Part shown: piece by piece, positions 22,357 to 29,717 of the stretch
Position numbering within the stretch: position 1 is the stretch's first letter
Layout of the letters: each line of letters starts with the position of its first letter
Source: a virus
Reading direction: 5' to 3' (one strand)
DNA length: 37,314 nucleotides
IMG/VR virus record: IMGVR_UViG_3300005663_000124
Location: 1 to 37,314 of that record
Notes under the pieces: model-generated
The model's input: only the letters and a program-made list of their open reading frames with translations
Told to the model about the DNA's origin: nothing
Database searches by the model: none
Program-made: the position numbers and the translations under genes

Positions 22357-23310
22357 TTAGACTACTTGGATAGCCGTCACTGATAAGATATCAGCATTAG
22401 CTAAAGCGGCTGACATGGTCACAAGAACTAAATCAGCACCAGATCTCACTGCTGTAACACAATAAGAGGCTGCACCAGCAATTGCGTTTCCTGTTACCAG
22501 GATAACATCAGTTGCAGCAACGCCAGTCAAAGTAACGGTATCAGTTGTCGCAGCTCCACCAGCCCATGTGTGCAATTTAGCAACACGGATTTTAGGAACA
22601 GCTAATGTCACCACACCGGTGTTTGCCATCGTGGCATCACCAGACATGACAGCAACCGTTGCGGTCGTACCATTACCGATCATTATACCGGTGTCAGTTT
22701 TTGCATCTAATGCAACACCAACCCCACCAGCTGATCCAATCATGATGCTACCTTCGACCAATGCAAGTTTACTCAGTACAATAGCGGCATCAGACTTGAT
22801 ATCTGCATTGATAATGACATCCGGCGAAATCGATACGACAGCACTCTCTGTTATTGTAGCATCGCCACTCATGACAGTCGAAACAAGGGCGACCCCATTT
22901 CCAACCATAACTGCGCCATCTGTTTTGGCATCTAGTAAAACGCCAGCACCACCAACACCTACAATAATATTACCACTTGTCACGGCAAATTTGCTCGGAA
23001 CAATACCCGCAGTTGCATTGACTTTTGCATTCGTAATTGAACCATCAGCAACCACGGCAACAACATATTCAGTCACTGTGACGTTTGTGGTAACACTCGT
23101 CACTTTTGCTGTCATCTCATCATCTGTACCGATCAGCTTCATGATATCACCAACAGCTAATAGTTTGATTTTAGTATTAAAAAATCCACTCGCTGTAATT
23201 GTTGCCAAAACATCCGTTACGGTATCTTTATAAGACCACTCACGAATGACATTCCCATCTGAATTTGCACCGGCAGACGTTTGTGCAAACTTAATTTCTG
23301 TATAACTCAT
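22357..23310 (-). CDS. Capsid-associated fibre/decoration protein with tandem repeats (317 aa)
   Basis: N-terminal domain (about 1-85: EWSYKDTVTDVLATITASGFFNTKIKLLAVGDIMKLIG in parts) resembles head-fibre/decoration anchors found next to phage capsid genes. Two roughly 70-residue repeats follow (about 92-162 and 167-238), each with SKxAxxxGxIxxG, LDAKTD, VMVGNG/IMIGNG and VMSGDAT. The C-terminus (240-317) is a separate beta domain. Directly downstream of the major capsid gene. Probably a minor or decorating head protein; function inferred from context. Confidence 0.7.
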   Translation of the reverse strand: MSYTEIKFAQTSAGANSDGNVIREWSYKDTVTDVLATITASGFFNTKIKLLAVGDIMKLIGTDDEMTAKVTSVTTNVTVTEYVVAVVADGSITNAKVNATAGIVPSKFAVTSGNIIVGVGGAGVLLDAKTDGAVMVGNGVALVSTVMSGDATITESAVVSISPDVIINADIKSDAAIVLSKLALVEGSIMIGSAGGVGVALDAKTDTGIMIGNGTTATVAVMSGDATMANTGVVTLAVPKIRVAKLHTWAGGAATTDTVTLTGVAATDVILVTGNAIAGAASYCVTAVRSGADLVLVTMSAALANADILSVTAIQVV

Positions 23311-23345
23311 TTTTCTATCTCCTATAATTTTTTATAAATTAATGA

Positions 23346-24176
23346 TTACTTAGTTTCATCACAGGTAATTTTAACAATACCTTTTGGTAAGACTTCATTT
23401 CCCCCTAAACTCGTTTTAGGGAAAATATTCCAGTTCTGTTCGGCAGGAACACGTTCCACGACAACCGTTGGATTCATTTTATATCCATACGCTATTGAAC
23501 CCATATGCCATGCAAAATTCAGTCTGTTATCATTTGTTTTTGGCAAACCACCTTCAATCATATTACCAAACCAGATAAATTTAAAACCATAAAAACTATC
23601 AATCTGACCCTGCACTAAAGTTTTAACGGTATTATAATCACTACTCGTAGTTTCGGTTTCATTCAAAAGACTTTTCTTTTGAGAAGCGTTAGCTGCCCAA
23701 AAACGATCTTCTGGTGGAACATTTTGAATATCAAGTAATTCCGCAGCGTCACGAATCTTATCAACAGTTAGATTAGTTGTCCCCACCGCAACAGCATTTG
23801 TCGTAGTACTTGCATTTAAAGCATTAATACCGATCTGATCCTGTTTACGATTTAAAGCACTGACTGCCAACATTGAATAAGCACTTCGTACATTTGCATT
23901 TGTCTGAAACTTTTCAAAATCATCAATCGGTAGACGAGTAATGAAATCATCAAAAGTAATAATCTTAAAAGCATTATCCGGAATTTGAGAAGCAATCACC
24001 GAGTTATAAGCCCCACGATTTTGCATCTGAATTTCTTCTAAGACAGGTATTTTAAAAGCATCCCCTTCTAATCCACGATAGTCAGTAAAAGTACCATCGA
24101 GTTTTCTTTTGGTTGCTTGATATTGAATTTTAAATTGATCTAAAAATTGTTGAATAGCAACATCAGTTAAAGACAT
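23346..24176 (-). CDS. Major capsid protein (276 aa)
   Basis: Shape and context of a HK97-fold coat protein: an N-terminal helical arm, a glycine-punctuated core, and C-terminal strands (FAWHMGSIAYGYKMNPTVV), with the RFWAANASQKKSLL segment typical of podophage capsids. Follows the scaffold gene and precedes the tail-tube genes. Strong GGAG 7 bases upstream of ATG. Shorter than T7 gp10A (345 aa), so closer to other small phage capsids. Confidence 0.82.
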   Translation of the reverse strand: MSLTDVAIQQFLDQFKIQYQATKRKLDGTFTDYRGLEGDAFKIPVLEEIQMQNRGAYNSVIASQIPDNAFKIITFDDFITRLPIDDFEKFQTNANVRSAYSMLAVSALNRKQDQIGINALNASTTTNAVAVGTTNLTVDKIRDAAELLDIQNVPPEDRFWAANASQKKSLLNETETTSSDYNTVKTLVQGQIDSFYGFKFIWFGNMIEGGLPKTNDNRLNFAWHMGSIAYGYKMNPTVVVERVPAEQNWNIFPKTSLGGNEVLPKGIVKITCDETK

Positions 24177-24360
24177 GAGTATTCTCCTTTGAAAAAATAA
24201 AAATATTAAATAGTTTTATCTCTCTATGGAGGGTAGCTCAGAATCAAAACCTCGAGGGCCACCACTAGAAAGAAATTCTAGAATCCGGGCCTTTATAGAA
24301 GGGTAGCAGAAACTTTTAATTATCCTACACCCCTAAAATGTATTTTTCAAGATCATTTTA
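24177..24360 (-). promoter_or_regulatory. 184-base structured element before the capsid gene
   Basis: The only long gap in the late operon. It holds a perfect hairpin CTAGAA-AGAAA-TTCTAG (24265-24281) enclosed by GGCC/GGCC (24257-24260, 24288-24291), flanked by direct repeats GGGTAGC (24231-24237 and 24301-24307). A promoter-like pair lies upstream at 24350-24322. Likely roles are capsid mRNA processing/stabilisation or attenuation to boost capsid expression (inference). No ORF of its own. Confidence 0.45.
24322..24350 (-). promoter_or_regulatory. Possible promoter for the capsid gene
   Basis: On the minus strand TTGAAA (24350-24345), 17-base spacer, TAGGAT (24327-24322) with GATAAT overlapping just downstream. 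Correct spacing but a weak -10, so an additional late promoter is only possible. Confidence 0.35.
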
Positions 24361-25248
24361 TCAAGTTTTTGCCTCAAACTTCTTACTGTAATAATCTTTA
24401 TAATTCTTATCAAATTCTTGAGTATATTCTGAATCACGGCCATAACGCTTATCCGCCATGCCTGTACGCAACTCTTCTTCATATTTAAAAGTATCCATAC
24501 TCGAAGAAGGTTGATATTCTGTGGCTGTCACAGAAGCATAACCCGATTTTTGCTTAATTGCTTCAAGTGCAATCACATCATTGGCGGTCTGTGCCCACCG
24601 TCCCATCGCCTCTAAAACATGTGGTTCGAAATTCTGTTGTTTTGCCCATTGACTCAAATCAGCGCGCCTTTGTTCAGAATTTTCACCTAATAATTTCTCT
24701 TGTTCTGCATAAAATTTGGTATCCTCGTCTGCACTTGCTTGATCATCTTGTGCAGTTAACATAACAAGACCATTTAATAAATCCGAAAATCCATCTTGAG
24801 ACATATTATTGTCTTTAGCAAATCGGGAAAGCGCTTTAATCACATTATTTTCAGGATCTACCTCATAATCTTTCAAACCTTCTGCTGTCACATTATATTT
24901 ATATTCTTCAGGTGCTCCTGTAAAAGCCCCTAACTTCTTCCGTAATTCTGGATGGGCGGCAGCTTGATCGGCTACGTATTTGTACTTCTCCTTATTCCAC
25001 CACGCTGGTGGTTCACCACTTCCTTCTACACCATCAGCCCAATACCATTTTGAATTATCAGGAGTGGAAGAATCGCCCTCACCTACTTCGATAGATGCTC
25101 GGTCTGGCGCTTCAAAAACAACCTGACCTTGGGATGAAGAATCGGTTTTGGTACCCGCTCCACTTCCAGATTGCGTTTCTGTGCCGTCCTGCGATGAACT
25201 TACTGTACTTGCTGCACTTTGGGAATCACTCAGTAGACTGTCTGGCAT
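24361..25248 (-). CDS. Scaffold protein (295 aa)
   Basis: Ser/Gln/Asp-rich N-terminus (about 1-60, low complexity), an aromatic PAWWNKEKYKYVADQAAAHPELRKKLG region, and a charged helical C-terminus (YGRDSEYTQEFDKNYKDYY) that could bind coat protein. Position between portal and capsid and length like T7 gp9 (307 aa) support scaffold. Overlaps the upstream small gene by 23 bases. Confidence 0.78.
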   Translation of the reverse strand: MPDSLLSDSQSAASTVSSSQDGTETQSGSGAGTKTDSSSQGQVVFEAPDRASIEVGEGDSSTPDNSKWYWADGVEGSGEPPAWWNKEKYKYVADQAAAHPELRKKLGAFTGAPEEYKYNVTAEGLKDYEVDPENNVIKALSRFAKDNNMSQDGFSDLLNGLVMLTAQDDQASADEDTKFYAEQEKLLGENSEQRRADLSQWAKQQNFEPHVLEAMGRWAQTANDVIALEAIKQKSGYASVTATEYQPSSSMDTFKYEEELRTGMADKRYGRDSEYTQEFDKNYKDYYSKKFEAKT

Positions 25249-25495
25249 TTTCTTCTCCTTTTAGATCTTCTTGATAGTTTGTTTTGTCAATGGTCTTTAA
25301 AATGTCATGAATGACTTTATTTTGACCCGCCCGATAGATTGCAGTTGATTCTGCACAATCTATCTCCCAGATAGGAGATTTTAAATAATAATCCACCCAT
25401 AAGTTTAAAAGCTCTTTTCCCGTTGGATCATTATTAAAAATCTGATAAATAAGATGGTCTATTCTTTCACGTCTTACAGTGTGTGGATTTTTCAT
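25226..25495 (-). CDS. Small hypothetical protein between portal and scaffold (89 aa)
   Basis: ATG overlaps the stop of the portal gene (ATGA-type, 4 bases) and its end overlaps the scaffold start, so it is firmly in the operon. Sequence is helical and mixed-charge (NDPTGKELLNLWVDYYLKS). Similar small ORFs between portal and scaffold occur in other podophages; function unknown. Confidence 0.7.
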   Translation of the reverse strand: MKNPHTVRRERIDHLIYQIFNNDPTGKELLNLWVDYYLKSPIWEIDCAESTAIYRAGQNKVIHDILKTIDKTNYQEDLKGEENARQSTE

Positions 25496-27147
25496 AAAAT
25501 ACTGGCGCCTCCTGTGGCAGTCGCTGGCGAACCTTGAGTTCCTGGCGGTGGTGGTTGTTGAGATGATTGATCCTTAGCGTCTTGTTGCTGTTGTGCCGCT
25601 TGGGCTATTTCCCCCAATTTTTGTTTGACAGTTTCAGGGCTATTTATTAACTTTTGATCAACATTAAATTTATCCGCAGCCCAGATTGGTATTTCAGTCA
25701 TCTTAACAGACGGTGCAACAGCAACTTCTGAAAAGTTTTGAATTAAAAATTGTAAATAAGCTTCAAACGCACCTATATCGTCTTTTTTCTGAAGATCCAA
25801 AATAGGAGATCTGTAATCTAATCGAATATTTTTATTACCCATTTCAAAAGTTAAAATGCCATTCTTATAAGTAAGATCTTTTAATATTCCCTTTTTGCGT
25901 AAGATTCGTGTAATTTTATCAACCAATTCAAATAAACTGTCGATCACTCGAATAATGGAAGCACTGCTTTTTCTTAACCATTGTTGTTCGCGCATATTTA
26001 TTTCGGTAGCACTGATATTCGGAGTTTTCGGACTGGGTGGTAGGGGATTTGCATTAAATCCGGTTCTGATTTCATCTTGCATTTTATCACTTGATATTTC
26101 TAGATTCTGAAGATTTACCTGAATAGGAAGTTGACGAATTGGATCTTTACCACCGAGTGAAGGTTCAATATCAATCACTGAACCAGCCTCTATCTTTCGA
26201 GTTGCCTCAAGATCTAATACACCCGTATTATCTCGCAACAAAATTGGAAAAGCCATCAAGTCAGCCACCCGTAATTTTGTTTCAAAATTCTTATTGAGTA
26301 CTCTGATCTTGGGTAATAAATTTCGTGCTGGCCCACGTCCATAAATCTCCCCAGGAGCTACATTTAATCTAAATCCTATAAAAGGTGAGAATGCTCTAAA
26401 TTCCTTAAAAATATCTGTTTTATTTTCTTCTAATTGAACATAGTAAAGAAACTTAGCATCGTCGCTATTTTCATAAATAAATATAGCACCTTCAATTACC
26501 ATCACTTCAGTATCAGGATTTGTTTTAATGGTATTTTGTAAAGAGTCAGAGAGAGTTGCTTTTGGCCATTTGCGTAAAATCTTTCGAGCTTTAATCTTGC
26601 GAGCAAACCAAAAATTCTCCATCTCTCCGTTTATTCCAACATCAAATACTATTTCCTTCATCGAAACTGAAACAAATTGAATCGGATTTTTATCATCCCC
26701 TTCATTAATAATAAGTACACCCGTACTCACTCCCATATCCTGAAAGGCCATATTAATCGTCGTGGATAAATTAGAATCATCAATAATTCGAAAGACTTTT
26801 TTTGTTTGTTCTTGCAGGATCTGTTTAACCTGTTGTTTTTCATCATCAGACAAATTGGGATCATCATCAATTATTTCACCAGAAACATAAGAAAACCATT
26901 CAGTATAAGGAGGCATTAATAAACGCTGAAGATTATTAGCAAAATCAACATTCGCTTCGACCGCTGTTGAATCAAATATTTTTAACTCGCCTTGGCGAGG
27001 AACAGATTCATCAAAAAAATCATCTTTATCTGGAAGTACAAATCGATAAGCCTCATCTAAATAAGGATTAACCACATCAGCTCGTTTTTTTGCTGATTCG
27101 TATTGTTCGTATCGTTCTTTCGATGAAGGTTCTTTTGGTTTAGTCAC
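25492..27147 (-). CDS. Portal protein (T7 gp8-like head-tail connector, 551 aa)
   Basis: Length matches T7 gp8 (536 aa). Recognisable segments: N-terminal KERYEQYESAKKRADVVNPYLDEAYRFVLP in part, the NLQRLLMPPYTEWFSY stretch, GRGPARNLLPKIRVLN and the TATEINMREQQWL-like ISATEINMREQQWL clip/stem region, all of the Head-tail connector family. Gln/Pro-rich C-terminus is disordered. It forms the dodecameric DNA gate and nucleates capsid assembly. Confidence 0.92.
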   Translation of the reverse strand: MTKPKEPSSKERYEQYESAKKRADVVNPYLDEAYRFVLPDKDDFFDESVPRQGELKIFDSTAVEANVDFANNLQRLLMPPYTEWFSYVSGEIIDDDPNLSDDEKQQVKQILQEQTKKVFRIIDDSNLSTTINMAFQDMGVSTGVLIINEGDDKNPIQFVSVSMKEIVFDVGINGEMENFWFARKIKARKILRKWPKATLSDSLQNTIKTNPDTEVMVIEGAIFIYENSDDAKFLYYVQLEENKTDIFKEFRAFSPFIGFRLNVAPGEIYGRGPARNLLPKIRVLNKNFETKLRVADLMAFPILLRDNTGVLDLEATRKIEAGSVIDIEPSLGGKDPIRQLPIQVNLQNLEISSDKMQDEIRTGFNANPLPPSPKTPNISATEINMREQQWLRKSSASIIRVIDSLFELVDKITRILRKKGILKDLTYKNGILTFEMGNKNIRLDYRSPILDLQKKDDIGAFEAYLQFLIQNFSEVAVAPSVKMTEIPIWAADKFNVDQKLINSPETVKQKLGEIAQAAQQQQDAKDQSSQQPPPPGTQGSPATATGGASIL

Positions 27148-27172
27148 AATATTACCTTATTCTAATCAGTGT

Positions 27173-27358
27173 TTATCCAAGTGTCTGCTGTGTACCACCA
27201 ACCCCAGGCAATAATCCACCCCCTGGACGTGCCCCGCGTCTGATCGCCATAATTCTTTGCTCTGATAATTTTTTAGCCTGCGCTTCTTCTGCTGCCTTCT
27301 GTGTTGCTTCTTCAGCTAAAGCAGCATCTTCAGCACTATCGTCGGATGATCCACCCAT
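27173..27358 (-). CDS. Small Ala/Glu/Gly-rich protein (61 aa)
   Basis: Acidic helix (SAEDAALAEEATQKAAEEAQ) followed by a Gly/Pro-rich tail (RRGARPGGGLLPGVGGTQQ). Such short proteins often precede podovirus portal genes and may be minor virion components. Start region has only GAAAG 6 bases upstream. Function unknown. Confidence 0.6.
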   Translation of the reverse strand: MGGSSDDSAEDAALAEEATQKAAEEAQAKKLSEQRIMAIRRGARPGGGLLPGVGGTQQTLG

Positions 27359-27389
27359 GTTTTTCTTTCCTCTTTTGTTAATAAATTCA

Positions 27390-27857
27390 TTAAATTACAT
27401 ATTGAATATTTAATATATTTTTCTCATAAGTACTAATTCCGTTTTTTTTCATTTTTATCAGCTTTAAAAATAACTGATACGGTGTTAATGCATTATTTTT
27501 CAATCCCACAATGTATTTAACCATTGAAACACAACTCACAACCCGTGGAAAAAATACCTTGAGTATTGCAATGTTGCCGTTTACATGTAAATTCTTCATC
27601 ATCGTTAACTTAATAATTTTATGAGTTCTAAATTTATTTAGTAAAATTCTCGGTACATTATCCTCTGGTTTAAAAGGCAGTATATCAATTTTTAATTCAG
27701 TATAAGTTGGATCAAGCAAAAACCAATTAAACTTATCTCTTGTTAATATCCCGATATGACCAAACCCTTTTTTCATAAAGAATTCAGCGAAAAAATTCTC
27801 TCCTTTGTTAAATATCAACCAAAAGTCTTGTGTTAAAGTTGTTAAATCTTGTTTCAT
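27390..27857 (-). CDS. Hypothetical virion-module protein with Cys/His pair (155 aa)
   Basis: Contains GHIGILTRDKFNWFLLDPT (H36 region) and PRVVSCVSMVKYIVGLKNN followed by LTPYQLFLKL, a pattern seen in conserved podophage proteins near the portal that resemble permuted papain-like/NlpC peptidases (His on an early strand, Cys at a helix start). Activity is speculative. Only a weak ribosome-binding site is visible, and codon use is AT-richer than in the structural genes. Confidence 0.6.
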   Translation of the reverse strand: MKQDLTTLTQDFWLIFNKGENFFAEFFMKKGFGHIGILTRDKFNWFLLDPTYTELKIDILPFKPEDNVPRILLNKFRTHKIIKLTMMKNLHVNGNIAILKVFFPRVVSCVSMVKYIVGLKNNALTPYQLFLKLIKMKKNGISTYEKNILNIQYVI

Positions 27858-27878
27858 ATTAATATGACCCAGTATACA

Positions 27879-28085
27879 TTACATACTCTGTGATACATTC
27901 TCTGAGTTGCATAAATTAACTACCTGCAAATAAATTATTTTGTTCTCAATTTCCAATCCAGTTTCTAGTTCAGCAACTTTTTTTTCTAGATCAGTTTCTG
28001 ATTCCAGAATAAGAAAATGGTATTCAGTTTTTTTACCTAAATATCTATTTTCTAAGTCTTTTACTTTTTTTAATAGTTCATTCAT
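27879..28085 (-). CDS. Small coiled-coil protein (68 aa)
   Basis: ATG 28085 (GAGAAG upstream) chosen over the TTG at 28094. Leucine heptads (LLKKVKDLENRYL, LEKKVAELETGLEIENKI) indicate a coiled coil. No family recognised; lies among fibre and portal genes in the late operon. Confidence 0.55.
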   Translation of the reverse strand: MNELLKKVKDLENRYLGKKTEYHFLILESETDLEKKVAELETGLEIENKIIYLQVVNLCNSENVSQSM

Positions 28086-28110
28086 ACTTCTCAATTAACA
28101 GTTAACAGCA

Positions 28111-28587
28111 TTATTTTACAGGTTCAATAATAAACTCTTGAATTGCAGTCATTTGAATAACGGTAATATCCGTGGGTACATCTTCAAATTTAATTTTGAA
28201 AAAAGATAATTCGCATTCTTTAGTTAAAAACTCGTTATATTCTTTTTCTTGTTGTTTGAAATTAGCAATTGCTTTACAATTTTCTGGGATTTCTTGAAGT
28301 TTTTTTAATTCAATATCAAATTCAACTTTATTATCAATTACAAATTCATTATTTTTTATTAATAGTTGATTGTTTTTATCTTTCTTGGTGTGACTTCTAC
28401 ACAATTCAATTCTTGCAGCATCATAGACTAAAAAATCTTTTTTCGGTTGAATTATCTTTTGAAATGTCGATATTTCTTCCGTAATTACACTCTGATTTTT
28501 AGCTAATCCATAAGCAAATTTAATTCCTTTCAGCTGTCCACAATCAGCGATGCCTTTTAAGATACGCGTCAAATCACTATTTTTCAT
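28111..28587 (-). CDS. Hypothetical protein (158 aa)
   Basis: Alternating Lys/Glu-rich helices and short strands; its N-terminal part (IADCGQLKGIKFAYGLAKNQSVI) and the ARIELCRSH turn recall uncharacterised phage proteins (DUF1617-like) but the match is weak. Downstream of the endolysin-like remnant in the late operon. Function unknown. Confidence 0.6.
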   Translation of the reverse strand: MKNSDLTRILKGIADCGQLKGIKFAYGLAKNQSVITEEISTFQKIIQPKKDFLVYDAARIELCRSHTKKDKNNQLLIKNNEFVIDNKVEFDIELKKLQEIPENCKAIANFKQQEKEYNEFLTKECELSFFKIKFEDVPTDITVIQMTAIQEFIIEPVK

Positions 28588-28631
28588 AAAAATACCTTAT
28601 TTTTTACAGGGTTAGTATAACAATCGTTATC

Positions 28632-28710
28632 CTAAAAGAAATTAACTAAATTATCAATCAATTTGGCGCAGTCATTAAACTTTCTTTGATCTTTCGCTAA
28701 AATATGGCAT
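28632..28710 (-). pseudogene. Remnant of an M15 endolysin 5' end
   Basis: The 26 bases at 28687-28712 are identical to the start region of the endolysin gene (11424-11449). An ATG at 28710, abutting the previous stop and served by GGAGG, opens MPYFSERSKKV and stops at 28675; in the next frame the sequence continues as FNDCAKLIDNLVNFF to 28632, which resembles the following endolysin residues (CHNDLVVLFREF). It is a decayed duplicate or recombination scar. Confidence 0.6.
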
Positions 28711-28941
28711 TTATTCCTCCGGTGTTTCAAAATAACCTTGATCAAGTGCTTCTTGATAAGTAATTTTTGGTAATTCTAAGGTGTCATATTTTCCAAATTT
28801 CCAAATATAATCGCCCGAGGTATTTGGGGGTTCAATTGCTTCTGAATATTTTTGTGAATGTTTATTTGGAATGCCTTCAGCTTTACATGCCGAAACTTCC
28901 CACCGCGTAAATTCTTCAATTGTTCCTGTATAAAAACTCAT
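28711..28941 (-). CDS. Small hypothetical protein of the fibre module (76 aa)
   Basis: ATG 28941 shares its A with the stop of the spike gene (TGATG coupling), with GGGGG 7 bases upstream. Sequence has TGTIEEFTRWEVSACKAEGIP and acidic C-terminus (ALDQGYFETPEE). Small genes directly behind a receptor-binding protein are often assembly chaperones, but no such family is recognised. Confidence 0.6.
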   Translation of the reverse strand: MSFYTGTIEEFTRWEVSACKAEGIPNKHSQKYSEAIEPPNTSGDYIWKFGKYDTLELPKITYQEALDQGYFETPEE

Positions 28942-29708
28942 CAAAGCCCCCATTTTCTTTCAATATATTGATCCATTCTTTGTCTGTTCGCCTCATTTAA
29001 CGCTGTTGGCAAAGCAAAATGTTCTGCAATAACAGCACTCGCAAAGTCAAATGTGCCGTTATAAACCGCACCTAAACAAATCCCAATTCTTGCATTAGTC
29101 GCTGTTGTTGGAAGGGTTGATACTGTGTCGACAAGAGTCCCGTTATTATAAACTTTCGTTTCATTACCATCCCAAATCAAAACTATGTAAGTGTTTGTAC
29201 TTAAAGGCCATGCTATTGATGATTCATATTTTTTTGTTGTCGATGTAATACCCATGTGCGGAAGACCGGTCGTGATCGATGTACCAATTTCATAACCATT
29301 TCGTATGAATGTGTTACCTGTATCTACAATATGCAAACGAGAACCATTTTCCGACGATCTAAAAACAAGATATACAGTGATAACGCCCGTCAACGTAGGA
29401 TCACTTACGAATGTTCCTCCCATTGCGCTATTGAATAAACTTGTAAGATTTGTTTTATCAAATGTTACGCCAGGACGCCCATTAAACGAAGTAGGACTAT
29501 AGATAGGTTGTCTTAGAGCGATGCCTTGCGTTATAGGTTTATTTAAAGTGCCTAAATCATTCCATTGACTGACATTATTTGTCGCATTCAAACCATCCCT
29601 CAAGCTCGCGAAATTTGACGCGTCGTACCAAACACCAGCATTATATGCTTTAGGTGAAAAAGAGCCTATCGTGCCGTTTCTAATTGTGCCATTTCTAATT
29701 ATACCCAT
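28941..29708 (-). CDS. Spike/fibre protein with LamG-like jelly-roll domain (255 aa)
   Basis: Starts with a repeated NGTIRNGTIG, then from about residue 22 a concanavalin A/LamG-like beta sandwich: VWYDASNFASL, WNDLG, RPGVTFD, ITVYLVFRS, TYIVLIWDGNETKVYNNGTLVDTVS, ARIGICLG. Such domains bind carbohydrates on phage tips. Follows the 720-aa fibre and probably forms part of the same adsorption apparatus. The C-terminal QRMDQYIERKWGL helix is typical of these jelly rolls. Confidence 0.75.
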   Translation of the reverse strand: MGIIRNGTIRNGTIGSFSPKAYNAGVWYDASNFASLRDGLNATNNVSQWNDLGTLNKPITQGIALRQPIYSPTSFNGRPGVTFDKTNLTSLFNSAMGGTFVSDPTLTGVITVYLVFRSSENGSRLHIVDTGNTFIRNGYEIGTSITTGLPHMGITSTTKKYESSIAWPLSTNTYIVLIWDGNETKVYNNGTLVDTVSTLPTTATNARIGICLGAVYNGTFDFASAVIAEHFALPTALNEANRQRMDQYIERKWGL

Positions 29709-29717
29709 AAAGTGCGC

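Noticed and set aside
22568-23233. Long plus-strand ORF (221 aa) opposite the capsid-fibre gene
   Set aside because: Mirror of the GC-rich repeats on the coding strand; low-complexity translation, no ribosome-binding site, wrong strand for the late operon.
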